DNA from: DASSSY01 sp035708205
GTDB lineage: Bacteria > Bacteroidota > Bacteroidia > Chitinophagales > Chitinophagaceae
Direction of reading: 5' to 3'
Assembly (NCBI GenBank): GCA_035708205.1
Contig: DASSSY010000006.1
Location: 372,001 to 436,000, forward strand
Length of the DNA stretch: 64,000 nucleotides
The translations under genes were made by a program, and so were the position numbers. Below the pieces are notes generated by a model. That model had not been told where the DNA came from and ran no database searches. It was given only the letters and a program-made list of their open reading frames with translations. Below, piece after piece: positions 35,861 through 44,897 of this stretch. The stretch's first letter is position 1. Each line of letters opens with the position of its first letter.

Positions 35861-36264
35861 ATATCCCGGGGCAAAGATGCTGAAGATTCTTTCGATAAAC
35901 GGCGGCTCTTATTCGGTAAGCGGCTTTTTTAGAAGATTAAATATTGTCCGGCAGCGGATGGAAAGGCACATTTGTGTCTCCTGGAGAAAATTTAAGCGCG
36001 TTAACCACTTTTATTTTTGTTTCCTAATGATATTGGCTCTAAGTCCGCTAAACCTGCCAGGCACGCGCCCTTGAGCGGGATTTACCAGTAATAATGATGA
36101 TAACTTGCCGGAACAGTGGTTAAAAACGCCAGCCAATGGTTATCATTTTTAGGGACAGAAGTGTTGGGTCAATGGCGGGTATTGGCCGCCGGGTTTTCCT
36201 CATGAGCACAAAAAAACAATAAAATATTGCAATCCCTGAAGAAGAGGCTGCTACAATCCAATGT
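35861..36264. other. 404-base stretch without a convincing gene
   Basis: A 65-codon plus-strand frame (35877-36074) has no start context and no recognisable product. On the minus strand a short frame ends LKMITIGWRF just before TAA 36120-36122, which looks like the last strand of an outer-membrane barrel, but the preceding bases do not keep it open for more than 27 codons. Otherwise I see nothing here. Confidence 0.5.
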
Positions 36265-37218
36265 TTAATCCGGCTTGAAATGATTCTGAAGAATAGGGAT
36301 AAGCTGGGACTGCACTAATTTGACCGCACTATTGATCATGGAATGGAAGGCCGACGCATGAGAAATGCCGTGGCCGATAATGACCGGTGCGTTGATACCA
36401 AGGATAGGTGTCCCGCCATAAAGCTCATAATTGAATTGTTCCAAAAACTGATCTTCAATATGGCGCTTATATTTGAAAATATGGTAAATGGACTCTGCCA
36501 TCTTCAATACAATATTACCAGCAAATCCTTCGCAAATAAAGACGTCGGCTTCATCAAGGAATAGATCCCGGCCTTCTTTATTGCCGATGAAGTTGATATC
36601 CCCATGTTCGGCCAGCAGCGGATAAGTGGCCTGGGCCAGAATATTTCCTTTCCCTTCCTCCTCGCCAAGGTTGAGTAAGGCCACGCGCGGATTGTCCAGG
36701 TTAAGAACGTTTTGGGCATATAAAGAGCCCATTTGAGCGAATTGTACCAAATGTTCCGCCTTGCAATCGGCATTGGCGCCGACATCCAAGAGAAAGTTGA
36801 ATTTGCCGTCTAGTTTCGGAATGGGAGAGGCAATCGTCGGGCGCAAAACACCCGGAATGGCTTTTACGGTATAAATCGCGCCTACCATCATGGCACCGGT
36901 ATTGCCGGCGCCGATAAGCGCGTCAATTTTCTGTTGCTGCAAAAGCCCAAATCCTTTCGCAATGCTGGAATCGGGCTTTTCTTTTAAAGCTTTGGTAGGA
37001 TGCTCCTGCATGCCGATAGCTTCCGTACAGGGCAGGAAAGTATAAGCGTCTTTATATGCGTTAAGTAGCGGCAGTAGGGGTAATGTCAGTTCAGGAATGC
37101 CGGTCAGTACAAAATGAACCCCTTCCGCAACATTTTCCGATTGCAGATAAGATAATACACCTTTAATAGCTTCCATGGGCGCGTAGTCGCCTCCCATGAC
37201 ATCAAGCCCTATATTCAT
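36265..37218 (-). CDS. plsX: Phosphate acyltransferase PlsX
   Basis: The 317-residue peripheral membrane enzyme makes acyl-phosphate from acyl-ACP for phospholipid synthesis. It begins with the family signature MNIGLDVMGGDYAP and has GAGNTGAMM near residue 105, DVGANADCKAEHL near 145, ADVFICEGFAGNIVLK near 225 and GHGISHASAF near 290. It is downstream of rpmF by 96 bases, the classical yceD-rpmF-plsX order found across bacteria. Length is normal. Confidence 0.97.
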   Translation of the reverse strand: MNIGLDVMGGDYAPMEAIKGVLSYLQSENVAEGVHFVLTGIPELTLPLLPLLNAYKDAYTFLPCTEAIGMQEHPTKALKEKPDSSIAKGFGLLQQQKIDALIGAGNTGAMMVGAIYTVKAIPGVLRPTIASPIPKLDGKFNFLLDVGANADCKAEHLVQFAQMGSLYAQNVLNLDNPRVALLNLGEEEGKGNILAQATYPLLAEHGDINFIGNKEGRDLFLDEADVFICEGFAGNIVLKMAESIYHIFKYKRHIEDQFLEQFNYELYGGTPILGINAPVIIGHGISHASAFHSMINSAVKLVQSQLIPILQNHFKPD

Positions 37219-37314
37219 GTTGTTCCGGATGATGAAGAGTTAGTTCAAAAAATAGTATTGATAAGGTAACGGCCACGCTTGTCGCATGCAGAGTTGATCC
37301 TCAAAAATACTAAA

Positions 37315-37524
37315 TTATTGATTAGTCGGTTCTTCAGCCGGTTTCGTGTTGTCCACTACTAAATTGCCACGGTAATATAATTTGCCTTCAGACCAATGGG
37401 CACGATGGCGGATATGGGCCTCGCCGGTTGTGGGATCGGTGTTGAATGTTGCGGCCACGGCTTTGTAATGAGTGCGGCGTTTTGCACCTCTTTGCTGGGA
37501 ATGACGACGTTTAGGATTTGGCAT
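37315..37524 (-). CDS. rpmF: 50S ribosomal protein L32
   Basis: The 69-residue protein begins with the L32 signature MPNPKRRHSQQRGAKRRTHYK and contains HRAHWSEGKLYYRG. The four zinc-binding cysteines of the C+ type are all missing (the second pair would follow HRAHW), so it is the zinc-independent C- form. A Pro/Glu-rich tail ends it. It lies 29 bases after yceD. Confidence 0.97.
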   Translation of the reverse strand: MPNPKRRHSQQRGAKRRTHYKAVAATFNTDPTTGEAHIRHRAHWSEGKLYYRGNLVVDNTKPAEEPTNQ

Positions 37525-37553
37525 GATTCAAGTAATTAATAAGGTTAAAAGTT

Positions 37554-38120
37554 TTAGTTGCCTGAGATGTTATTTTTAAATTGATCTAATCCTTTCCAGA
37601 TGCCTTCTGCTTTATGTTCGCTGTCCGTGGCGCTCATCTTTTTCAGAAGGTTTAAGGCTTCAGGATTACATCCCGGCCGGCCATCGGCCAGGTCCGGATG
37701 GATCTTTTGAATCGGAATGCTGAGCATTATGTATTCAAATATCCATTCAAAAATATTAATGACGGTTTCGGTCCGGGGAATGAACACCACATCACCTTCT
37801 TCGTGTTCATTCATTTCATCCGCTTTCTCTTCGGAATCCGTCAGCTTTATGATTAGTTTATATTCATCCCACAACTGTAATGGAAAGAAATCGCCGCAAC
37901 GATCACAAACAACGTCTGTTGTCCCATTTATATTAAATTGTAGTAGAAAAAAACTGCTTTCTTTTTCAAATTTTAAATCTACAACTGCTTTCAGGTTATC
38001 AAAATCAGGGTGTTCATAGCCTAAGTCTGATAAAACCTTATCATCAACATCAAATTTTAATTCATGAAGGCCGTTTTTCAGGCCCTGCCATGCTATCTCA
38101 AATTCACGATGGTAATTCAT
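37554..38120 (-). CDS. yceD: YceD (DUF177) family protein
   Basis: The 188-residue protein has the DUF177 core: a beta-rich N-terminal half, then VVCDRCGDFFPL (the CxRC motif) at about residues 70-82, an acidic stretch (EEKADEMNEHEEGDV) and a helical segment with IFEWIFEYIMLSIPI. The family is implicated in 23S rRNA accumulation. It is first in the yceD-rpmF-plsX operon, which supports the assignment despite low sequence conservation. Confidence 0.9.
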   Translation of the reverse strand: MNYHREFEIAWQGLKNGLHELKFDVDDKVLSDLGYEHPDFDNLKAVVDLKFEKESSFFLLQFNINGTTDVVCDRCGDFFPLQLWDEYKLIIKLTDSEEKADEMNEHEEGDVVFIPRTETVINIFEWIFEYIMLSIPIQKIHPDLADGRPGCNPEALNLLKKMSATDSEHKAEGIWKGLDQFKNNISGN

Positions 38121-38150
38121 GTCTTATAACAGGTTTTACCAATAGCTTAC

Positions 38151-38184
38151 CACCACTTCTTCTCTTAAACGAAGGGGAGTGGTG
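38151..38184. other. Hairpin in the yceD leader
   Basis: Arms 38151-38157 (CACCACT) and 38178-38184 (AGTGGTG) pair exactly, and inner CTTC/GAAG bases can extend the stem. It lies between the promoter box at 38199-38206 and the yceD start, so it would be in the leader RNA. No T-run is present on the minus strand, which argues against a terminator for the DUF58 gene. Confidence 0.45.
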
Positions 38185-38198
38185 ATAATTTTGGGTGG

Positions 38199-38206
38199 CA
38201 AAGGTA
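38199..38206 (-). promoter_or_regulatory. Promoter -7 box for yceD-rpmF-plsX
   Basis: The minus strand reads TACCTTTG, an exact TAnnTTTG match. The leader would be about 70 bases and contains the hairpin at 38151-38184. Confidence 0.5.
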
Positions 38207-38223
38207 AGATTATTTATTGGAAT

Positions 38224-39126
38224 CTACATCATTTTATTTCTTTTTACCAAATAACTTCTTAAGACGGATTCCGGTGATCGGTTCATATCGCAATACACCA
38301 GGTCAATTTCGTGTTTGAGCATTTCCTGCTGGAGAAAGCTTGTGTATTGCTTAATGGCTTTTTGATATTCCGTTTGATAGCTGGCCGGGTTTAATTGGAA
38401 AATTTCACCAGTTTCCGGATCTTCCAAGCGATAGGGCCGGTTGTCAAAATTGAAGTCAATTTCTTTATCGCCATGAACAATATGAAAAAAAATGATCTCG
38501 TGTTTGTTGAATTTCAGATGCTGCAAGGCGGATAATAATGCTTCTGCTTTTTCAGGTGTTTCCGGAATATCGCTGAAGATAACGACCAGCGAGCGTTGGT
38601 GCAGCCTTTCAGCCAGCTGGTGTAAGGATTGTGGGAGATCCGTTCTGGTTTTGATTTTAGGCTGGTTTAAAAGGCGTTCCAGCTCTGTAAGAATAAATTG
38701 TTGTTGCCGGATACCGGTCTTGGCAGGGCAGAGGTAGTATAACTCTTTGTTAAAGAGCGCTAATGAGAGCGCATCCATTTGTTTTTTAACGAGCCACCCG
38801 AGGCTAGCGGCGGCAATACAGGCATAGCTTAGCTTTGATAAGCCCGTTTCGGGATAGTTCATGGATGAAGAGGTATCTATGGCTAAGCAGCAGCGCAAAT
38901 TGGTTTCTTCTTCAAACTTCTTGATAAACATTTTATCCGTTCGGCCAAATACTTTCCAATCGACATAGCGCAGATTATCGCCTTGGTTATACAGGCGGTG
39001 CTCTGAAAATTCTACCGAAAAGCCATGAAAAGGGCTTTTGTGCAGGCCTATTAAAAAACCGGAGACAATTTGTTTCGCCAGGAGGGGCAGGTTCTCAACG
39101 GGAGGTTTTAAAGGGAATTCGGGCAT
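38224..39126 (-). CDS. DUF58 (von Willebrand A-like) protein
   Basis: The 300-residue protein has the DUF58 signature EFSEHRLYNQGDNLRYVDWKVFGR at about 35-60 and a MIDAS-like DTSSS motif in AIDTSSSMNY near 85. A vWA-like fold follows to the end. DUF58 genes usually accompany a MoxR AAA ATPase and other vWA genes; none is present here, so the gene is separated from its usual partners. The longest frame begins at 39243, but the extra 39 residues are unlike the family, so I start at ATG 39126; ATG 39144 is possible. Confidence 0.87.
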   Translation of the reverse strand: MPEFPLKPPVENLPLLAKQIVSGFLIGLHKSPFHGFSVEFSEHRLYNQGDNLRYVDWKVFGRTDKMFIKKFEEETNLRCCLAIDTSSSMNYPETGLSKLSYACIAAASLGWLVKKQMDALSLALFNKELYYLCPAKTGIRQQQFILTELERLLNQPKIKTRTDLPQSLHQLAERLHQRSLVVIFSDIPETPEKAEALLSALQHLKFNKHEIIFFHIVHGDKEIDFNFDNRPYRLEDPETGEIFQLNPASYQTEYQKAIKQYTSFLQQEMLKHEIDLVYCDMNRSPESVLRSYLVKRNKMM

Positions 39127-39261
39127 GAGGTAAAGGTATGTCATTTGATTGCATGAAAAAAACAAATACAAATCGGGCCTTGGACAATTCCGTATAAAAT
39201 AACAGGTATAAAATATAAAAGGGATGTTCCGTATTTTCTTCATTTTATGAAAAGGCCTGCC

Positions 39262-39269
39262 TACTTTTG
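39262..39269 (+). promoter_or_regulatory. Promoter -7 box for the ketosynthase-like gene
   Basis: TACTTTTG, an exact match to TAnnTTTG, lies 33 bases before ATG 39295. Confidence 0.5.
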
Positions 39270-39294
39270 CTTTGAGTATTCATAAACTGATTTT

Positions 39295-40281
39295 ATGCTC
39301 TATATCAACGATTTTTGTTCTATTGGCCCGATGGGCGTTTTCCGTCCGGATACCGATATTTCCGGATGGGAAGCGCCGGAAGCTAACAATGCTGATCGCA
39401 TATTATATGCCCGCGAACCCGATTACCGGGAATGGATTTCGCCCATCAAGCAGAGACGTATGTCTAAATCGGTACGCATGGCGGTGGCAGCTATGAAAAT
39501 GTGTTTTGACACGGATGTACCGGCAAGCATTCATATCGGCAGCGGCTTTGGACAACTTTCTGATTCCCAGCGGTTTCTGGAAACGATGATGGTTATTCAT
39601 CAGGGAGCATTATCGCCAACTTCATTTATTCAATCTACCCATAATACGGTAAGCGGTGCGCTCGGTATGGAAGCCGGGGCGCATGGGCATAATTTTACGT
39701 TTGCCAATGCCGGCCATTCTTTTGAAGACGCTTTTTTTGATGCGGCGTTGACAAATGTTGATCTGAATTACGAAAATGACCAGCTAATCGGAGCCGTCGA
39801 CGAAATGATCCCGGTGGCCGCCCGCACCCTCCGGCAAAATGATACTGCCGGATCGGGAATATTGCCCTCTTTGGGGGAAGGTTGTTCTGTATTTAGGGCA
39901 TCGTCCCGACGGGAACCTGATATTGTGGGTCACATCATGGCCTTTCAAAAGGTTTTAACCGGGGTGGGCGGACAAAATATCCATCGGTGTTTTGATAATT
40001 TCATGAAAACAAGTAACATACGGGTACGAAACGATGATTTATGGATACGGGGTAATAGTAGCGCTAAAAATGTTCAGGTTGCCTATAAGGATTTCCGGGA
40101 GCTCTTTTTTAAAGGAAATCCCGTTTACGATTTTAAACGTTTTTGCGGCGATTATCCTACTCATTCCGCTTTTGGCTTAGCTTACGCTTTGGCATGCCTC
40201 AACCGGCAGCCCGAATTTGGCCGGGCGTGGCTCATAACAAATTCAGGCCATTATTGGAGCTTCTGGCTGCTGGAGAAATAA
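39295..40281 (+). CDS. Beta-ketoacyl synthase-like protein without the active cysteine
   Basis: The 328 residues follow the fold of an N-terminal ketosynthase: IHIGSGFGQL, SPTSFIQSTHNTVSGALG and then NAGHSFEDAFFDA, where active enzymes have Cys. Here that site reads Ala-Gly (FANAGHSF), so condensation is unlikely. The C-terminal half is short compared with FabF (about 410 residues). Related proteins occur in aryl-polyene and flexirubin clusters as chain-length or partner subunits. No other gene of such a cluster is nearby, so it stands alone. Promoter at 39262-39269. The assignment to the thiolase fold is fairly sure, the role is not. Confidence 0.7.
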   Translation: MLYINDFCSIGPMGVFRPDTDISGWEAPEANNADRILYAREPDYREWISPIKQRRMSKSVRMAVAAMKMCFDTDVPASIHIGSGFGQLSDSQRFLETMMVIHQGALSPTSFIQSTHNTVSGALGMEAGAHGHNFTFANAGHSFEDAFFDAALTNVDLNYENDQLIGAVDEMIPVAARTLRQNDTAGSGILPSLGEGCSVFRASSRREPDIVGHIMAFQKVLTGVGGQNIHRCFDNFMKTSNIRVRNDDLWIRGNSSAKNVQVAYKDFRELFFKGNPVYDFKRFCGDYPTHSAFGLAYALACLNRQPEFGRAWLITNSGHYWSFWLLEK

Positions 40282-40327
40282 GCGGGCCTAGAGCCATGTC
40301 CCTCCAAGCCTGCCTGAACGAAAACCG

Positions 40328-40720
40328 CTAAATGCTTTGACCTTGCAGCTTTTTGATTTCGGCTTTTAACTCTTCGATGTAGTTTTTTAAATAATCAATC
40401 CTTTCTTCGTAAAGCTGTTTTAGCTCAGGGCTGATCTTATAGCTGATAACAGATTTATCCTCATTTTCGGAGAGCGATTCCATGTTCATCCCTGTACCTC
40501 TTTGGCTAAACAGCTGTTTGGTATCTAAGCTGATAATGTCGCCGGGTTTGCAATTTAAAGCTTCCGCGATCTTGTTGAGCCGGGCTTCGGAAATGTTTAT
40601 TTCACCGCTTTCAATGCGTGCGTAATTGCCCTGCGTCATATTGAGCATTGAAGCCATATACTTTTGGGTGAAATTGTTGAGCTCTCTTATCTTTTTGATG
40701 TTTTGTCCAAGTTTATTCAT
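40328..40720 (-). CDS. XRE-family regulator with coiled-coil tail
   Basis: The 130-residue protein has a helix-turn-helix at about 8-62 (LNNFTQKYMASMLNMTQGNYARIESGE, then ISEARLNKIAEAL), then a charged linker and a heptad-like C-terminal helix (LKQLYEERIDYLKNYIEELKAEIKKLQ) for dimerisation. It resembles small Bacteroidota regulators with a C-terminal coiled coil. Tandem GTTGTATTT repeats just before its start could be its own operator. It is divergent from the large T9SS cargo gene over 369 bases. Confidence 0.87.
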   Translation of the reverse strand: MNKLGQNIKKIRELNNFTQKYMASMLNMTQGNYARIESGEINISEARLNKIAEALNCKPGDIISLDTKQLFSQRGTGMNMESLSENEDKSVISYKISPELKQLYEERIDYLKNYIEELKAEIKKLQGQSI

Positions 40721-40735
40721 TAGTTATGCTTGCTG

Positions 40736-40756
40736 GTTGTATTTTTAGTTGTATTT
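40736..40756. repeat. Tandem GTTGTATTT repeats before the XRE gene
   Basis: GTTGTATTT occurs at 40736-40744 and 40748-40756, a 12-base period, 16 bases before the XRE start codon. A binding site for the regulator itself is a reasonable guess. Confidence 0.35.
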
Positions 40757-41089
40757 GTTAGAAAACAAGGATTTAAATATAATGGCTACATGCATCGTAC
40801 ATAATAATTACATTGTATGAATTACCATGATGCCCTCTCCGGAGACACAAATATACTAACAGATTGGTTGAATTTTGTTTATTATTAATAATTTATGTAT
40901 GATTATTAATAAATTCTATGCTTATTGCAGCACTAATAGTAATATTAAATGTGCAATTAGTAATTTATTATTTAACCAAATTTAACTAAAGCTATGATAT
41001 GGGTGTTAATTTTGCTAATACAAAGCAAGCGTAGAAATCGTTGGCAATCAACGGCGTAACGCAATTTTACATTCTTAAAAATAGTTATT
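40757..41089. other. AT-rich divergent spacer with promoter for the T9SS cargo gene
   Basis: This 333-base spacer holds no gene. TAATTTTG at 41007-41014 is a TAnnTTTG -7 box on the plus strand that gives a leader of about 70 bases before ATG 41090. The remaining bases are mostly A/T without clear repeats. Confidence 0.5.
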
Positions 41090-43276
41090 ATGAAAAATCA
41101 ATTTACAAAAACGGCGCTTTCAGGCGGTCTTTGGCTCTTAGCTGCCGCCGGGCTAACGTTGCAAAGCACATCCGCAAATGCACAGGTGCAGAATTACGTT
41201 AGGGATTATGCCACAAGAGCGGTAACCAACAATCCCACTACCGGTCTTCTTTCTCCAACAGTTGATGCGCCTGCTAATATTGCAGACGGTGACCCCTCAA
41301 CTTATGCAACAATGTCAGCCACTCTGAATTTAGGGTCGTTGTTATCTCCCTCTGTATACCTAGACTTCAATACTGCTTCGGCCACTACCGGAATGAGTAC
41401 CCATATTCCTGCCGGAACTCCCATCACCGTTAAGGTTACCCTGCCCGCTGGCGTGGCAAGCGTCATCGGTGGTGTTAGTGTGCAACCCGTGATCAACATA
41501 CACGATGCTGGTCCCTTAACCGGTTGGACGGCAACAGATGTTGGTACGGCTACGGTGAAATCAAGTTTACTGGGACTTCTTTCGGGAAATGGCTCTTTTT
41601 ACATTACCGTAAAGCCAACCGGTGCTTACGACGGTGTGAAAGTATCTATGAGCGGGGTTTCCGCTGTCGCGGCGATGCAGGCCTTTGATGCCTTTAAGAT
41701 CGATACCGTAACGACTGATGTTGATTGTGGCGCGCCCATTGATATCTTGGCCGGCTCAAACACAACGCTTAACTTGGCTAACGGCATCAGTGGCGTGCTG
41801 AATCCCTGGAATGCCATTGACGGCGACACTTCTCATTATGCTACCATGAGCGTGGCGGTAAATGCGGCCAGTAATTTGTATTTACAACCGGTATTTTCCC
41901 AGCCTGCAAAAGCCGGGGATAGTGTAAGGATCGTGATGCGCTCACCTGGCAATAGTGGCCTTTTGAGCTTAGGGCTACTGGGAAGTTTTTCTATAGTGCC
42001 TTATATGGATGATTCTGCCCGTACGGCAATTACAAGCAGCTCAAGCTTATTGAATTTACGGCTATTATATCCGGCCGAAGATAAAACAGTGGTTTCTGTA
42101 CCCGTGAACAGCACATTTAACAGTGTTCAGGTTCAAATTAACTCATTGGTAGGAGCTTTATCCGATTATTATATATATGACATCAGTCATGTTATCCCGG
42201 CTCCGCAGATGACCGCTGCACAGAAAGACATATATGTTTATGCCGGCCAGTCCGCTACCTTGGGAGCCACGACAACCAATGGGGATAATGTGGTTTGGTA
42301 CACGGATTCTACCCGCACAACAACTACGGGCTCTACGGTAACCACTACTTCTGCCCAGGCCGGTACAACGCTTCATTTTTATGCGGCTGCTGAACGTAAT
42401 GGTTGTACGGATGCTTCCGATCTGGATAAAAATAATATACATGTTATGGGCTTTACTGGTAGCCAGCCTGATAGCGGTTTTGTTAGCGTAGTATACAATA
42501 GTAGCGTTGCCATTACGCCTTCTAACCCGGCTGGCTTTCCCTCGGTACCCGCTTTTAAATATACAATAAGCAGCGGTAGTGTTCCGGGTTTAGCTTTGAA
42601 CCAGTCAACCGGCCATTTGGATGGTACTCCTACCCAGCAGGGCTCTTTCCCCATTACGGTAGATATCCAGGATACGGCCAATAATATTCCTGTTGGTACG
42701 TTTAATTATAACATCGTTATCCACGCCAGTCCGTTGCCGGTAAGCTGGAGCTACTTCCGTGCTGCATCTTCTGCAAATCACACGGCTACCTTGAATTGGC
42801 AGACACTTGAGGAAAAGGCAAACAGCTATTTTGAAATCCAGCGTAGCCAGGATGCAAAATCCTATAAAACGATCGGCCGGGTTGACTCCCGCGATGGCAA
42901 TGCCGTTAAAGCTCAGAACTACAGCTATGTGGATCAGGATGTGACCGCCAATACGGTTTATTACCGCTTACGCCAGGTAGATGTTAACGGCAATTACTCT
43001 TATTCCAGTGTGGCTACCGTTCAGTTTACGGATGCCGCTGCCGGAAATGTATTGAGCATTACACCCAATCCGGGACATGATATGATCAGTTTGCAGATCA
43101 ATGCTTCTGCCCATGCTGTCCGGGTTATTGTTTTCGATATCAGCGGCCGTATTGTTTACCAGGCTCCTGTGGAAGAGGCCTCCCTGCAAATCCCTGCTGA
43201 AAGCGGAACATATTATGTACGTCTTTTTGATGCAAAAGGCCAGGTATTGGCTACTCAAAAGGCTATCGTTAAATAA
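41090..43276 (+). CDS. Large secreted protein with T9SS C-terminal sorting domain
   Basis: The 728-residue protein has a signal peptide (about 1-31, ending ANAQ). Two similar beta-rich blocks of about 170 residues each begin near 55 and 225; both contain NP/NPW, ADGDPSTYATMS or DGDTSHYATMS, and a SLLGL/LLSLG stretch. An Ig-like block follows near 385-470, then a putative-Ig-like domain with GLALNQSTGHLDGTP. The C-terminal 75 residues are a T9SS type A sorting domain (NPGHDMISLQI, VFDISGRIVY, GTYYVRLFDAKGQ). The PorU2/PorV-family genes of this window may process such cargo. Role unknown, probably adhesion or surface binding. Confidence 0.85.
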   Translation: MKNQFTKTALSGGLWLLAAAGLTLQSTSANAQVQNYVRDYATRAVTNNPTTGLLSPTVDAPANIADGDPSTYATMSATLNLGSLLSPSVYLDFNTASATTGMSTHIPAGTPITVKVTLPAGVASVIGGVSVQPVINIHDAGPLTGWTATDVGTATVKSSLLGLLSGNGSFYITVKPTGAYDGVKVSMSGVSAVAAMQAFDAFKIDTVTTDVDCGAPIDILAGSNTTLNLANGISGVLNPWNAIDGDTSHYATMSVAVNAASNLYLQPVFSQPAKAGDSVRIVMRSPGNSGLLSLGLLGSFSIVPYMDDSARTAITSSSSLLNLRLLYPAEDKTVVSVPVNSTFNSVQVQINSLVGALSDYYIYDISHVIPAPQMTAAQKDIYVYAGQSATLGATTTNGDNVVWYTDSTRTTTTGSTVTTTSAQAGTTLHFYAAAERNGCTDASDLDKNNIHVMGFTGSQPDSGFVSVVYNSSVAITPSNPAGFPSVPAFKYTISSGSVPGLALNQSTGHLDGTPTQQGSFPITVDIQDTANNIPVGTFNYNIVIHASPLPVSWSYFRAASSANHTATLNWQTLEEKANSYFEIQRSQDAKSYKTIGRVDSRDGNAVKAQNYSYVDQDVTANTVYYRLRQVDVNGNYSYSSVATVQFTDAAAGNVLSITPNPGHDMISLQINASAHAVRVIVFDISGRIVYQAPVEEASLQIPAESGTYYVRLFDAKGQVLATQKAIVK

Positions 43277-43319
43277 GAATTGGGATTGTTTCTCTGACTT
43301 TCCTATTATACTATTGAGA

Positions 43320-43350
43320 AGAGCGCTGTTCTGCTTAAGAATAGCGCTCT
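43320..43350 (+). terminator. Hairpin after the T9SS cargo gene
   Basis: AGAGCGCT (43320-43327) pairs with AGCGCTCT (43343-43350), extended inward by TTCT/AGAA around a 5-base loop. The following bases are T-rich (CTTATTTATATA). It lies 44 bases after the stop and probably ends the transcript. Confidence 0.75.
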
Positions 43351-43691
43351 CTTATTTATATAATTTGGGAGATGTGCCGGAGCGATTCTGATTGGCATTT
43401 TATGTTTACACACCGGTTTTATTTGTGATTAAGCTGCGTTAAATAATAAAGTTATGAGGTGATAAAGTGGCGAACAGGCAAATAACAAAAGGCCGGTAGC
43501 CATTAAAGCTATCACTTAGAATACCAAATGGCATACCGGGGAAATTGTCCGCTTTCCCTTGATGGAATTGGTAAATCATGATGCTTAAATTTCGTTGGTT
43601 TTATTAGGGAAAACCCTCTGAAAATTTAGATTAAACTTATTACCTTTGCAAAGATTTTATCATCCCCTACAATAAAATTTACGCTTATTTC
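43351..43691. other. 341-base gap upstream of carA with promoter
   Basis: No gene is seen here. TACCTTTG at 43641-43648 is an exact -7 box, with TCTG at 43617-43620 as a weak -33 box 20 bases ahead, and it gives a leader of about 37 bases before carA. I recognise no riboswitch. Confidence 0.5.
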
Positions 43692-44810
43692 ATGAATGAA
43701 AATAATCAGGAGCAGGCAGCCTACCTGTTATTAGAAGACGGCAGCTTTTTTAAAGGTATTTCTTTTGGAAAGAAAGGTGTTGCCGGCGGTGAACTATGCT
43801 TTAATACAGGTATGACGGGTTATCAGGAAGTTTTTACAGACCCGAGCTATGCCGGCCAGATGTTAATTATGAACAGTTGCTATATCGGCAATTATGGCGT
43901 TAATGACGTGGATGTAGAATCAGACAGGATCCAGATTAGGGGCTTAATTTGTAAAAATATTTCCGATCGTTTTTCCAGGATGTCGGCAAACGGATCGATT
44001 GAGGACTATTTGTTAGATCATAATATCGTAGCTATTCACGGCGTAGATACCCGTGCATTGGTGCAGCATATCCGTACCACAGGCGCGATGAACTGTATCA
44101 TTTCTACCGAAACGGGCGATCCTGCCCAGTTGAAGAAGCAATTGGAGGCCATTCCCCAAATGAAAGGCCTGGATCTGGCTACGGATATCAGTACGAAAGA
44201 ACCTTATTTTTATGGTAATCCCGATGCGCCGTTGAAGGTGTCCGTGTTGGATTTCGGCATTAAGCGCAACATGCTGAGATGTCTTTCCGATTTAGGTATT
44301 TACTTGAAGGTTTTCCCGGCCAAAAGTTCAATAGAAGACTTAAAGGCCTTTAATCCTGATGGTATCTTTGTGTCCAACGGCCCGGGCGATCCGGCAGTAA
44401 TGGATTATGCGGTGGATACTGTAAAACAAATTTTAGCTTCCGATGTTCCTATGTTCGGCATTTGCCTGGGACACCAGCTTTTAGCCCAGGCAAATGGGAT
44501 CCCGACATTTAAGATGCACCACGGGCACCGCGGACTAAACCACCCGGTATTAAATTTAAGGACCGGTAAGAGTGAAATTACCACACAGAATCATGGTTTT
44601 GGTATTGATCCTGAAGCCACCCGGAATACGCCTTCAGTCGAAATTACGCATATCAACCTGAATGATGATTCCATTGAAGGTATCCGTATGAAGGATAAAC
44701 CGGCTTTTTCGGTGCAGTATCACCCTGAAAGCACGCCGGGAACGCATGATTCCAGATATTTGTTTGATGAGTTTATCGAATTAATCAAGAGCTATAAGAA
44801 AATAAAATAA
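43692..44810 (+). CDS. carA: Carbamoyl-phosphate synthase small subunit
   Basis: The 372-residue glutaminase subunit supplies ammonia for carbamoyl phosphate, which feeds arginine and pyrimidine synthesis. The N-terminal domain has GVAGGELCFNTGMTGYQEVFTDPSY. The class I amidotransferase part has the nucleophile Cys258 in FGICLGHQLL and the His/Glu pair in QYHPESTPG. VSNGPGDP supplies the oxyanion region. The large subunit gene carB is not adjacent, as in many Bacteroidota. Confidence 0.98.
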   Translation: MNENNQEQAAYLLLEDGSFFKGISFGKKGVAGGELCFNTGMTGYQEVFTDPSYAGQMLIMNSCYIGNYGVNDVDVESDRIQIRGLICKNISDRFSRMSANGSIEDYLLDHNIVAIHGVDTRALVQHIRTTGAMNCIISTETGDPAQLKKQLEAIPQMKGLDLATDISTKEPYFYGNPDAPLKVSVLDFGIKRNMLRCLSDLGIYLKVFPAKSSIEDLKAFNPDGIFVSNGPGDPAVMDYAVDTVKQILASDVPMFGICLGHQLLAQANGIPTFKMHHGHRGLNHPVLNLRTGKSEITTQNHGFGIDPEATRNTPSVEITHINLNDDSIEGIRMKDKPAFSVQYHPESTPGTHDSRYLFDEFIELIKSYKKIK

Positions 44811-44897
44811 TAATGCTGCTCTCCGGGCAGAAATCTTATTGAAGGCATGAGGCCGGCAATAAGATTTTTTATTAAACAAAATATTCCAATACAATCA

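Noticed and set aside
35877..36074. 65-codon plus-strand frame
   Set aside because: No promoter, no start context and no recognisable product.
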